Of a stretch of DNA of 64,000 nt, positions 8,528 through 16,414 are shown one piece after another. The position numbers and the translations under genes were made by a program. Each line of letters begins with the position of its first letter. Position 1 is the stretch's first letter. The stretch comes from Pelomonas sp. V22. Its GTDB lineage: Bacteria; Pseudomonadota; Gammaproteobacteria; Burkholderiales; Burkholderiaceae_C. Location: positions 1,922,001 to 1,986,000 of the forward strand of contig NZ_JAGIXS010000001.1 in NCBI RefSeq assembly GCF_030014915.1. The letters are read 5' to 3'. Under the pieces are notes generated by a model. The model did no database searches. It saw nothing but the letters and a program-made list of their open reading frames with translations, and was not told where the DNA came from.

Positions 8528-8529
8528 CG

Positions 8530-8991
8530 TTACGCTCCTAAAGGATGAAGGGCCTTGAGTGCAGCCAAGTACTCTGGGCCAGCTAAGTACCGGTATGACT
8601 GAGGAGCGACAAAGTTCTTGATGACCGACCCGGGCTCGACTGGCCGGTCGGGCACGAAGGTGCGCCCGAGCAGAATTGCCACACCTTGAGGCTTGCCACG
8701 GAAATAGTCCTCCAACTCAACGCGAGTCAGCCCCCCTCCGTGCTGTTGGCACAAATCCCAAAGTCGTTTGCTGGAGCCAGCTTCCACGTGCAAGACTTCA
8801 ACAGCGCCCACGATTTTTCGAGCGGGTGTGCTGGCGTAAAGGATCAACAGATTGACATGGCTTCTAGCCCATGTTCGCCGGAACTCCACACGCTTCTTGC
8901 CTGACAGGATCAGGTCGGCGTACTTAGGCTTGATTGACAGGAGTGCTGGGCGGGAGGCCTGATCGGCTACAGATGCTGGAGAACGAGTCAT
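8530..8991 (-). CDS. ASCH-domain (PUA-like) protein
   Basis: 153 residues. The ASCH signature is clear: LLSIKPKYADLILSGKKRVE, with the GKKRVEFRR core at 31-39, followed by LLILYASTPARKIVGAVEV. ASCH proteins belong to the PUA-like superfamily and bind RNA or modified nucleosides; some hydrolyse acetylated cytidine. The gene overlaps the 3' end of the PIN-GNAT-EVE gene by 68 bp, and no later start would keep the ASCH fold whole, so the overlap is probably real. Role in the operon: recognition of RNA or a nucleotide, by inference. Confidence 0.75.
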   Translation of the reverse strand: MTRSPASVADQASRPALLSIKPKYADLILSGKKRVEFRRTWARSHVNLLILYASTPARKIVGAVEVLHVEAGSSKRLWDLCQQHGGGLTRVELEDYFRGKPQGVAILLGRTFVPDRPVEPGSVIKNFVAPQSYRYLAGPEYLAALKALHPLGA

Positions 8992-10441
8992 CGGAGAGTT
9001 GAGTTATTGATTGAATCGGCCCAGTCACGACGCCAGCTGAAAGCAATTGGTCATAGGTCACCGGTCGGGGAACGTGCCCAATGAGCCTAAAGAGAATCAC
9101 TTTTGTTGGCTGACTCGTTAAGCGTTCAATTTCTTTGATGCTGTACACCGTTCGTCTGCGCACCAGTCCAGCGATGCTCGCCGCGTCTTGCAGGATCTCG
9201 AAACGCTCAACCACACCAACCGACGTCACCGCCTTCTCGTCGGCAGACCGATAGAACAAGACAACATCACCGGGCCGAATGGACTTGGTCCTGGCGTGGC
9301 ACAAATACGCAAGCTTGATGGCATTCCCAACATGCCCGTCGGGTCCAAAAAGCTGAGTCTGAGACTTTGGGTAGTCAGGGAAAAGGATCTCATGGTAGCC
9401 GGGCAATATAGGGACTACCCACTTCTTCACCGCTACGTCGGCACGAAAGTGCGGGAAGTATCGAATCAAGAACTCGACGGGAGCCTCCGAACCAATTGAA
9501 GGGGCGGCAGCGGGATGGCATTTGACCAAGACCATGTCACTTCCATAGGCCCCACGCCCCTCAAATCCAAAATCCTGCAGCAGTTGGACCAGAAAATCTT
9601 GCGAGTCGGCCTTCGCAGTAATAAAAATGTTCAAACACTGATTGTCTGTGGCGTATCGAAAGGCTGCCTTCAAGAACAGCTCACCAATCTTTCGACCTCG
9701 TACCAATTCCCCGACCTTGAACGTGCAGAGCTTGAGAGCAGCTCCGCTCAACACGTCCCCCGCATCGTTGATAACCTCATTCGACTGGGCCTGGTAGATG
9801 CACAGGGCGGCAAGTGCCCCATCATCACCCCGATACACCCAGGCGCGCCGCTTCTCGCGAGCCTTCGCTCGAAACCAGTCATCAAAGCCTGGCTTTCCCG
9901 ATGACGCGGGATACCCTGCCCGAAGACTGTCAAAGAATGGTGAAGAGAGTTCAGGCGTCAACGTGTACAGCGGCACGTCCTGAATGTTCGGTAGCGCGAC
10001 CAGACGCGGTTCATGTAGCCTTCGTAGCCAGTCTTCCGCCGTTTGGATGGTGTAGACCCGCGCTGTAAGACCGCGAGACTGCGCTTTGCGATAGAGGCGC
10101 CGATCTTCCGTTACGAGGGCATGTACTGCATCACATTGAAGCGCGTACAGCAATTCGTTGTCGCAGGCGTCATTGGCACTCGTTGCGACACCATTCCAAG
10201 GACAAGATCCAGAGTCTTCCAACTGCTCGAACTGGCGAAGCCGATGCAAATTTCGCTTTCGGCGGTCCACATCGGGATCGCGCTGAAAGTCCCTGACGTT
10301 CGCTGGGTGGCATAGCAACTGATGTCCACCGGCACCAGCCAGTCGCACAAAGTTTGCGAGGCTGTCGGCCAAAACCTGCTGCGGGTCTTGCAGAGGAATT
10401 ACGACGTTGGTGTCAAGCAGAAAGCGCAGGCGTCCCTTCAT
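8924..10441 (-). CDS. PIN nuclease - GNAT acetyltransferase - EVE (PUA-like) fusion protein
   Basis: 505 residues in three parts. Residues 1-150 are a PIN-like RNase: LLDTNV with Asp10, acidic residues in NDACDNE (91-95), and LVTEDRRLYRKA with Asp113. Residues 200-310 look like a GNAT domain, with VRGRKIGELFLKAAF in place of the acetyl-CoA loop and LLQDFGFEGRG near its end. Residues 325-495 look like an EVE/PUA-like domain: WVVPILPGYHEILFP, then RPGDVVLFYRS. PIN domains cut RNA, GNATs acetylate, and EVE domains bind modified bases. The combined task is not known to me. It heads the ASCH-kinase-Ntn operon. No TM segment or signal peptide. Confidence 0.75.
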   Translation of the reverse strand: MKGRLRFLLDTNVVIPLQDPQQVLADSLANFVRLAGAGGHQLLCHPANVRDFQRDPDVDRRKRNLHRLRQFEQLEDSGSCPWNGVATSANDACDNELLYALQCDAVHALVTEDRRLYRKAQSRGLTARVYTIQTAEDWLRRLHEPRLVALPNIQDVPLYTLTPELSSPFFDSLRAGYPASSGKPGFDDWFRAKAREKRRAWVYRGDDGALAALCIYQAQSNEVINDAGDVLSGAALKLCTFKVGELVRGRKIGELFLKAAFRYATDNQCLNIFITAKADSQDFLVQLLQDFGFEGRGAYGSDMVLVKCHPAAAPSIGSEAPVEFLIRYFPHFRADVAVKKWVVPILPGYHEILFPDYPKSQTQLFGPDGHVGNAIKLAYLCHARTKSIRPGDVVLFYRSADEKAVTSVGVVERFEILQDAASIAGLVRRRTVYSIKEIERLTSQPTKVILFRLIGHVPRPVTYDQLLSAGVVTGPIQSITQLSDDSFSSICSRSGLPPSTPVNQA

Positions 10442-10534
10442 GCGTTCAAGCTAACGGCAGCGCGAGTTGCACACGTTCATGCTGAATAGTCTAACCACCA
10501 AAACAAGGGGATTGAACTGTGTGGGGGAAGCGAT

Positions 10535-11074
10535 TCAGCGCCAGCAAAGCTTTAGCCGATCCCAAACTCGCACGGGAGCAGTCTTGGCAAGACGATATCG
10601 ATCCCAGCCCTGATGAGACTTGTTGAGCCGCCGATCCTCCTCGGCCGTTACGACGCAGGATTCCGCCTTCTCCAGAATGGCGGCCACGCCTTCAGGACTC
10701 GTTGCCGACTCCAGCATCGACTTCAGCTCTGCGCGCTCAACGACGTGCTCGTGTCGCAATCCCGGAACGAACTGACTCATCTTGGGAATGCCGGACGACT
10801 CCAGCTTTTTCCAGCGCGCCAACGTGTCTGCAGAAAAGTATCGTTGGGCACAGTACTTCCATCGCACGTCAGCGCTGATCTCAGTGACCGCCCAAATGGC
10901 TTGGTGGGCTATGACATTGAACTGACGATCCAAGAGCAGAGCTTCAAGGTCTTCCGTTGCCGGCCCCGACTTCAGACGCTGCAACGCAGCGAACACCACT
11001 GGAGACCACAGGTCGATGTTGGCGGCGCGAGCCGCCTGAAGCTTGGATACGTCGGCAATCTTGCCCAATGACAT
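10535..11074 (-). CDS. Hypothetical protein
   Basis: 179 residues from the ATG at 11074, preferred over 11098 because AAGGGGATGA lies directly upstream. Cytoplasmic, helical, with LWSPVVFAALQRLKSG, WAVTEISADVRWKYCAQRYF and a stretch reminiscent of a helix-turn-helix (STADTLARWKKLESSGIP-like, residues 90-108). It ends 93 bp before the PIN-GNAT-EVE gene on the same strand and could belong to that transcript. No family recognised. Confidence 0.6.
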   Translation of the reverse strand: MSLGKIADVSKLQAARAANIDLWSPVVFAALQRLKSGPATEDLEALLLDRQFNVIAHQAIWAVTEISADVRWKYCAQRYFSADTLARWKKLESSGIPKMSQFVPGLRHEHVVERAELKSMLESATSPEGVAAILEKAESCVVTAEEDRRLNKSHQGWDRYRLAKTAPVRVWDRLKLCWR

Positions 11075-11121
11075 TTCATCCCCTTGTCTACTTTCCATCG
11101 CTGGCGACGGTGCCCGTCCCT

Positions 11122-12174
11122 CTAGAGACCGAATTCAACTTTGAGGAACCGACTGACGTCATCCATAGACGCCCGGAACGCCATGCTATTCCGCCCGACA
11201 TGGACACCACGCTTTGAGCAATCCGAAAAGAATTTACCTAGCTCGGAGCCATTGAGCTCCTTGCCTGTCGCTTCTGCAGTGATGCGCCATTCTTCGATGT
11301 CCCATCGGACAACTCCGCACGAACTGGCGCTCGACGCGTTTGGAAGCCAGGTCACCGGAATGATCGCGTCCCAAGCATGGTGGGCATCGGGGTACGCCAC
11401 ACTGCGGACCCGACTACCAGCAGCTTCGTATCGGCTGGCCAACTTGAGGCAAGGGGCTGCGGTCGTGTAGTCGTCGGCCTCACCAACTAGATTCAGCAAT
11501 GGGGCGCCCGTGAGCTTGGGAGACCAGTAGACCTGGTTGCAGCCCGCGTACACCGGGACATGCAACGAGAAGGCAAGGTCCGATTTGATGACCGCCTTGC
11601 GCAGGGGTTCGATGGCAGTTCTGAAGGCTGCGGAGCCACCTCGCGAGAATCCGATGATCCCGATTCGCTGGCCGTCGATCCCTGGATGACCTGCTAGTAC
11701 CTCAAGAGCTTTGAAGGCATCCATGACATGGGCCGACTCATTGAGGCTCCCTTGGTCTGCCACGGTGTCAGTGATGCCACGGGGCGCGAAGGTGTTGACC
11801 TCGAATGTCGCGATGCCGAGGTCCTTGAAAGCATCCACCCATTGGCGCTGAGCCGGCGTAACCCCCGCGCTGCCATGCATGAGGATCATCGCCGGCACCC
11901 GCCCTGCTGGCCGTCTCGGCAGCGTCAGCTCACCCCACACCCGCACTCGCTCCCAGCGTTCTCTGCGCTCTCGCGCAAGATCAAACATCGTCGCTGGCGT
12001 GAAGCTGTCGAACTCGATACGCCCTTGCGTCGAGGCTGATAGCGTCTGCGCGCCAGCGGCCGACTGGCCGAAGAGCAGCGTGGCGAGGGTCAGCGAAGTC
12101 GCACCGATCATCCGCAGCAGCGCCGCACTCGCCAAGCGGCACGCAGCCGCCACCGCACAGTGCAGTTTCCTCAT
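11122..12174 (-). CDS. Secreted alpha/beta-hydrolase, dienelactone-hydrolase family
   Basis: 350 residues. The N-terminus is a long signal-peptide-like segment (Arg/Lys, then LTLATLLFGQSAAGAQT), so periplasmic. The hydrolase core has the oxyanion strand MILMHGSAGVTPAQRQW, the nucleophile elbow GFSRGGSAAF and the catalytic His in PDAHHAWD. The family hydrolyses ester or lactone bonds; the natural substrate is unknown. A C-terminal stretch of about 90 residues after the His is longer than usual. The ATG overlaps the stop of the preceding gene by 4 bp, making it the third gene of a lipoprotein-unknown-hydrolase operon. Confidence 0.8.
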   Translation of the reverse strand: MRKLHCAVAAACRLASAALLRMIGATSLTLATLLFGQSAAGAQTLSASTQGRIEFDSFTPATMFDLARERRERWERVRVWGELTLPRRPAGRVPAMILMHGSAGVTPAQRQWVDAFKDLGIATFEVNTFAPRGITDTVADQGSLNESAHVMDAFKALEVLAGHPGIDGQRIGIIGFSRGGSAAFRTAIEPLRKAVIKSDLAFSLHVPVYAGCNQVYWSPKLTGAPLLNLVGEADDYTTAAPCLKLASRYEAAGSRVRSVAYPDAHHAWDAIIPVTWLPNASSASSCGVVRWDIEEWRITAEATGKELNGSELGKFFSDCSKRGVHVGRNSMAFRASMDDVSRFLKVEFGL

Positions 12175-13064
12175 ACCCTCTCCCCTCTTTCATTGCTTGT
12201 CGGTGAATCATCGCCGCCGCCGACAACGAGAACACAACGCGGACTTGGCGAGAGAATGGGCGCCACCGTCAATCCATGCGGTGCGACTACGACAGGTTCA
12301 CTGAAGCCGGCTGCCCGCAGGGTTCGCGCCGCTGCGCTGTAGCCGCGCAGGCTGAGATCGTCGAAAAACAGGGCAGCGACACGTCTATTGGTTTTTCCGT
12401 TCAGGGAACACTCAAGGACTTCGACTGCGTGGGGCAGACCCAGAGCATCCGTCAGATACATTGACGCGAGCCGTTCCCCCGACCTAAATACCGTATCAAC
12501 ATCTTCGGTGGTCACGCACTCGATCATTTGGGGAGCAGACAACTGAGCGAGCCCCGCGTGGAGGGCAATCGCGCCAGCAATTGCGTCCCCATCATGTGGC
12601 ATGACGACGCACTCCCCCGTCCCTCGCCAATGCGCTGGGTCTGTAGAGACGACGAAGACGGTACAGACTTGGTGATGCCCAAAGCCCCTTAGCTGCTGAA
12701 GCGTCGCCATGACTTCCGACTGCGCGCCGGAACATGTCGACGGAATCCCGACGACCACGTCAATGAACGCAGACTCGGCCTCGTGCAGCAACATGAGCAG
12801 TTTCCGCCCCCAATCAGCCCCGCACAGCGACGCCACCTGCGTCCGCCCTCCGACATAGCGCGCAGCTTCCGTCCGAAGGCTACGACGCGCATGCTCGTCT
12901 GGAGTGATCAGGACGGCTACGCAGATACTGCGTTCTTCCTCGGGAGCGCTAGGTTCACCAGGAACCGGGTGCGCCAGACATGTCTGAACCATGAATGCTT
13001 CTGCACCCCCATCAAGGTCTGGAAAGGCTGGAGCAGCGAGTAGCGGCGTTGCATTGCGTGACAT
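12171..13064 (-). CDS. Hypothetical protein in the lipoprotein-hydrolase operon
   Basis: 297 residues with no signal peptide or membrane segment. It starts 12 bp after the lipoprotein gene stop (GAGGAAAG as ribosome-binding site) and overlaps the hydrolase gene by 4 bp. The segments VCVAVLITPDEHARRSL, FIDVVVGIPSTCSG and VCTVFVVSTDP suggest alternating beta strands and helices, like a receiver or Rossmann-type fold, but no nucleotide-binding motif is evident. I do not recognise a family. Confidence 0.65.
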   Translation of the reverse strand: MSRNATPLLAAPAFPDLDGGAEAFMVQTCLAHPVPGEPSAPEEERSICVAVLITPDEHARRSLRTEAARYVGGRTQVASLCGADWGRKLLMLLHEAESAFIDVVVGIPSTCSGAQSEVMATLQQLRGFGHHQVCTVFVVSTDPAHWRGTGECVVMPHDGDAIAGAIALHAGLAQLSAPQMIECVTTEDVDTVFRSGERLASMYLTDALGLPHAVEVLECSLNGKTNRRVAALFFDDLSLRGYSAAARTLRAAGFSEPVVVAPHGLTVAPILSPSPRCVLVVGGGDDSPTSNERGERV

Positions 13065-13076
13065 GCAGGGCTTTCC

Positions 13077-14204
13077 TCAGTTGGCACGGCGCAGGCTTGC
13101 GCTGAAGCCACAGGCAGCGCCGTGGAACATGTTGCAGCCCTCACCTTCTTGCACCTCAACCTGATCGCCGGCGCGCTTCACCACGGCTGCACAGCTCATG
13201 CCATTGGCAGAGGCGGTGAAGCGAAGATCCTCGCCTGACAGGGCACCGGTTCCCTCAATCGACCCGCCACAGGCGCCGCCCGTCTTCGCCGTCGAGGTGG
13301 ACAGCGTCACCGGGTACTTGCCATCGCTCCGAGCTTGACCGACCTTGAGCATCACGTCACCGTCGCCCTGTCCGACGAAGGTTCCGACCCAGCTAAATGG
13401 ACCAGCAGGCGTCGCGGGCGAAGTACCAACTGAGTCACCACGTTGGAGTCGAAGCTCGCAGGTGCGAAGAGGCAATGTATCGAGGCCCGCCATCGCGTCC
13501 TTCACTTCGCCCGTGCCAACAAGCAGGCCTGGCCTTGCGTTGCCGAGCAACCTGCCAACGTTTGGTCCAGCGTGCGTCTGGGGCACGTGCAAGGCAAATT
13601 TGCCGTCCGCACCGTCAAGCTTGCCCGCCAGGAGCTTGATGCCATCGCGCCCAGAGAGCGAGAGCAATATCTGCCCACTCTTGACTTCGGCAACCACTTG
13701 CTCGGCGTAGGCCTCGGCGCCGGGATCAGCCGGATGGGCGCTGGCGGTGCATCGGTACTCCCCTCTCCAACTACCACCCCACTGCTGATCCACTGCTGCC
13801 TGTGCGAAGGAGGCCTTGACGGCCCTCTGGATCGACTGAGCGTCTTCGACGGTGAGCAGGAAATTGCTCTTGTCGTCCACGGTGCGTTGCGTGGAGTACG
13901 CGATGACCTGGCTGAGGCTGTCGCCATTGGGCAGTGAGATCGAGAGCTTTGCCCGGCACATCTGCTTCTTGGCGTCTGCCTGGTAGCCCTCCGACACGAC
14001 TTCCGATAGACCGAGCTTGGTGGAGGCTAAGGTGGCCTGGGCAGACGGGTCGGCCGCACCATCCCCGAGGATCAGGCCGCGCATCGTGGTGACGACTTCT
14101 TCGTCGGCACATCCAGGTGGTTTGCTGCTGCAGCCAGCAAGCACGAGAAGCGTCACCGCAGTGGTGAACAGCTGAACGGCTGTCCATCGAGTTTCAAGTT
14201 TCAT
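13077..14204 (-). CDS. Lipoprotein of unknown function
   Basis: 375 residues. Signal peptide with lipobox LLVLAGCSSKPPGC, so the mature protein is lipid-anchored at about Cys25; the residues after it (SSK) fit outer-membrane sorting. The mature part has scattered Cys (CADEE, MCRAK, YRCTA, RTCEL, GGACGG, MSCAAV, GCNMF, AACGF) that may pair as periplasmic disulfides, and two repeated WxGxxxGxGDG-like beta segments. Strong ribosome-binding site AGGAGAGGTAG. First gene of a three-gene operon, divergent from the XRE regulator. Confidence 0.75.
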   Translation of the reverse strand: MKLETRWTAVQLFTTAVTLLVLAGCSSKPPGCADEEVVTTMRGLILGDGAADPSAQATLASTKLGLSEVVSEGYQADAKKQMCRAKLSISLPNGDSLSQVIAYSTQRTVDDKSNFLLTVEDAQSIQRAVKASFAQAAVDQQWGGSWRGEYRCTASAHPADPGAEAYAEQVVAEVKSGQILLSLSGRDGIKLLAGKLDGADGKFALHVPQTHAGPNVGRLLGNARPGLLVGTGEVKDAMAGLDTLPLRTCELRLQRGDSVGTSPATPAGPFSWVGTFVGQGDGDVMLKVGQARSDGKYPVTLSTSTAKTGGACGGSIEGTGALSGEDLRFTASANGMSCAAVVKRAGDQVEVQEGEGCNMFHGAACGFSASLRRAN

Positions 14205-14211
14205 CTACCTC

Positions 14212-14233
14212 TCCTTTAAAGGGTTTCAAACAC
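14212..14233. promoter_or_regulatory. Operator candidate between the lipoprotein and XRE genes
   Basis: The 52-bp divergent gap holds a perfect palindrome CCTTTAAAGG (14213-14222) and the 16-mer AAAGGGTTTCAAACAC (14218-14233). The 16-mer recurs as AAAGGGTACCAAACAC at 15650-15665, in front of another gene of the same region. This makes it a candidate binding site of the XRE regulator encoded beside it. Confidence 0.45.
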
Positions 14234-14256
14234 CGTGGATTTAAAAGCGTTGTCTT

Positions 14257-14622
14257 ATGACGATGCTGGCGATGCCAAAGGCCGCACATGACCTCACGGG
14301 TCAACCTCTGCGACTGATCTTCGCCAAGAACATTCGGATGGCGAGGATCGATTGCGGCCTGTCGCAAGAGGCCTTAGCCGACCACGCCGGACTCGACCGT
14401 GCTTTCGTAGGAACGCTGGAGCGGGGTACCCGGAACATCAGCATCGACAACGTCGAACGTCTTGCAGTTGTGGTTGGTATCCCAGCCCATGAGCTGCTCA
14501 ACCCTCGGCTGGCAGCAGAGCGCGGATACGACCCCACGCTGACCCGGGCTCCGCGAGCTGCACGCCCCTATCCAACGGCGCGAAAGCTGAAGCCCGCTTC
14601 GACCAGCAAGAGCCGCCGCTAA
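14257..14622 (+). CDS. XRE-family helix-turn-helix transcriptional regulator
   Basis: 121 residues. The HTH_3 domain covers about residues 18-82: LRLIFAKNIRMARIDCGLSQ, EALADHAGLDRAFVGTLERG and ISIDNVERLAVVVGI. A basic tail follows (RKLKPASTSKSRR). It is the only plus-strand gene in this part of the element and lies between two minus-strand operons whose upstream regions share a 16-bp motif, so it probably represses them. The size resembles controller proteins of restriction systems. The first ATG has a poor ribosome-binding site; MLAMPK three codons later is an alternative start. Confidence 0.8.
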   Translation: MTMLAMPKAAHDLTGQPLRLIFAKNIRMARIDCGLSQEALADHAGLDRAFVGTLERGTRNISIDNVERLAVVVGIPAHELLNPRLAAERGYDPTLTRAPRAARPYPTARKLKPASTSKSRR

Positions 14623-14780
14623 ACGACGGAGCTAAAGAGCCGCCAACTCCCCTCGAAGGCGGCTCAAAGCCCCTCGCCGATGGCACGGATTGAGGCCTAG
14701 ATTCGCAACCCATGTCCGACTAGCGGTGACCGCGCTTGCGACTTTTCAGTCACGAAAACAGCGTTGTGCTGCGTTGCGGT

Positions 14781-15365
14781 TCACCCTCCGCGCTGGTGCG
14801 GAGGGTGCCGGACGCGCTTGACGCCCGGGCGGCCCAACTCTTCCAGCATCGCTACCCACTCCGGGTCAAACCACTCTCGGCGCTGATACCGAGGGAGCGA
14901 GCCGGTGCTACACAAGGATCCGAACACTCTGACACCGAACGGTTCCAGGTCTATGTCCGGGTCATCCCAGTCGTCCCATGGGTGCAGCGTGACAGGTGTC
15001 CCTGCCTCGTAGATTTGAGCCAGGCTATCGATGTCGATGAACCAACTGTCGGCAATGTGATCGGCCTTTCCAGGCTCGCCTCGTTCATTCCACTGCTGGC
15101 CCCATACGCTGATGAGAAGCAAGCTGCCAACGACGTGCAGTTCAGCCGACGGATTGAGCAGACCGGTGTCGATGAACTCGACCGGCTGCCCTTGCCCCTT
15201 GAACACGATGGTCGCCAACTTGTGCTCACGGCACATTGCCGCCAGGGTCACGAGTTTCTCGACGAATCGCTTCGTCAACCTGACAGCCAAGAAGTACGGG
15301 TCTGGGCACGGAATCGCAACCGCCGGCGTCGCCAGCTCAAAGAACACTACGGGAGTGAGGGCCAC
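14781..15365 (-). CDS. Hypothetical protein
   Basis: 194 residues. The start is GTG at 15365, supported by GGAGG about 8 bp upstream; it comes 14 bp after the stop of the 81-residue protein gene. Acidic, soluble, with many Trp (SVWGQQW, DSWFIDIDSL, HPWDDWDDPDIDLEPFG). No motif that names a family. The pair of genes looks like a small operon carrying the shared operator motif upstream. Confidence 0.6.
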   Translation of the reverse strand: MALTPVVFFELATPAVAIPCPDPYFLAVRLTKRFVEKLVTLAAMCREHKLATIVFKGQGQPVEFIDTGLLNPSAELHVVGSLLLISVWGQQWNERGEPGKADHIADSWFIDIDSLAQIYEAGTPVTLHPWDDWDDPDIDLEPFGVRVFGSLCSTGSLPRYQRREWFDPEWVAMLEELGRPGVKRVRHPPHQRGG

Positions 15366-15379
15366 GGTGGGACCTCCGA

Positions 15380-15625
15380 TCAGCTCTGGCGGCTTGTGCG
15401 CTTCTTGGTCTCGGCCCTGGCGGTACCGTGCTCTGCGAACAGGTCAGCCAGCTTGCTCCACGACAACTTCTTGCCATAGGAGACACCGTTGCGGTACCAA
15501 ACTGCAGCCCCGGTTGAGATTCGCAGCTCACCCAACTTCTGATCGTCTTGAACGACCTCGAAGACTGTATCGGCCTTGCCGAGCGTGAGCGTTGGGGTGG
15601 TGACGGTGACAGCGTGCTTGGGCAT
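15380..15625 (-). CDS. Small hypothetical protein, 81 residues
   Basis: Start at 15625 chosen because AAAAGGGAGG stands directly before the ATG; longer in-frame starts run through the operator region. The sequence begins MPKHAVTVTTPTLTLGKADT and is beta-rich, with a GELRISTGAAVWYRNGVSYG segment and a basic end (KKRTSRQS). Antitoxin-like or DNA-binding roles are possible, but nothing proves one. It is followed by the 194-residue gene. Confidence 0.6.
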   Translation of the reverse strand: MPKHAVTVTTPTLTLGKADTVFEVVQDDQKLGELRISTGAAVWYRNGVSYGKKLSWSKLADLFAEHGTARAETKKRTSRQS

Positions 15626-15649
15626 ATGCCTCCCTTTTGATGTTGTACA

Positions 15650-15665
15650 AAAGGGTACCAAACAC
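15650..15665. promoter_or_regulatory. Second copy of the AAAGGGTNNCAAACAC motif
   Basis: AAAGGGTACCAAACAC lies 25 bp upstream of the 81-residue protein gene and matches 14 of 16 positions of the motif at 14218-14233. Candidate XRE operator. Confidence 0.45.
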
Positions 15666-15760
15666 ATTGTTTTATGGCGAGTGGGTATTGCGCGGACATA
15701 CTGACTTCTCCGTGGTCGGATCGCACCTCGGTGCAGATCCTGGGCGTGTAGTTGCAACGT

Positions 15761-16414
15761 CTATTCGGCCGGCTCTACTATCAGCACACTTCGCACCCGG
15801 GCATGTTTAGTGCGCCCCTCGATGTCGCGATAGCTGTTTAGAGGCTTGCCGCGTGCTGGTTGATGCATAGCCCCCAGGTCCAACCGGGCATTGGCAAAGC
15901 TATTCCGAGGCGCCGTTGCCGATGGGTCCAAACAAAGGATCGCGCTCGGCACGCCGAAGCTGCTTTCGACCCCCAGCGCGACGGCCCAGTGCGCGATGTT
16001 TGGGCCGTGGAGATCCAGCAGGGGCACCGCGCCATGCTCAATGGCCGACAAGCAGGCCGCATGCAACATGACCGTCGAGTCGATCCTAAGGCGTTTGGTG
16101 GTCACTCCAACGACGTGTTCAGCACACCTTTCCAAGTCGCGGGGCGAAGAGCCATCGAAGTACTGGCCGCGTGCTGATCCCCAAAACGCGCGCCACTGAC
16201 CTCTTGTCGCCTCAGCAACGTTTTCCAACGAGATCCTTGGCGCCCTGGTGATCAATGCGATTGCGATGAGCAGCGAATGAATGCCACAGGCGCGGTCGAG
16301 CGGGCTCTGAGGTAGGTGCAATGGGCTCCACCGCACGCGATTGCCTGCTGCTGCCCGGTATTGGAGCTCCCCCTCCAATCGAAGATTTGGAAAGTAGACC
16401 TGGTTGATCGTCAT
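15761..16414 (-). CDS. C39-like (papain-fold) cysteine peptidase-like protein
   Basis: 217 residues. The pattern fits a C39/papain-like catalytic set: LPQSPLDRACGIHSLLIAIA supplies an oxyanion Gln36 and the nucleophile Cys43. HGPNIAHWAVALGVE supplies His142, and AILCLDPSA supplies Asp163. C39-type peptidases cut after double-Gly leaders or act as related proteases. There is no transporter part and no signal peptide here, so it is a stand-alone cytoplasmic enzyme. Its ATG overlaps the stop of the recombinase-like gene (ATGA), so the two are translationally coupled. The substrate is unknown. Confidence 0.6.
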   Translation of the reverse strand: MTINQVYFPNLRLEGELQYRAAAGNRVRWSPLHLPQSPLDRACGIHSLLIAIALITRAPRISLENVAEATRGQWRAFWGSARGQYFDGSSPRDLERCAEHVVGVTTKRLRIDSTVMLHAACLSAIEHGAVPLLDLHGPNIAHWAVALGVESSFGVPSAILCLDPSATAPRNSFANARLDLGAMHQPARGKPLNSYRDIEGRTKHARVRSVLIVEPAE

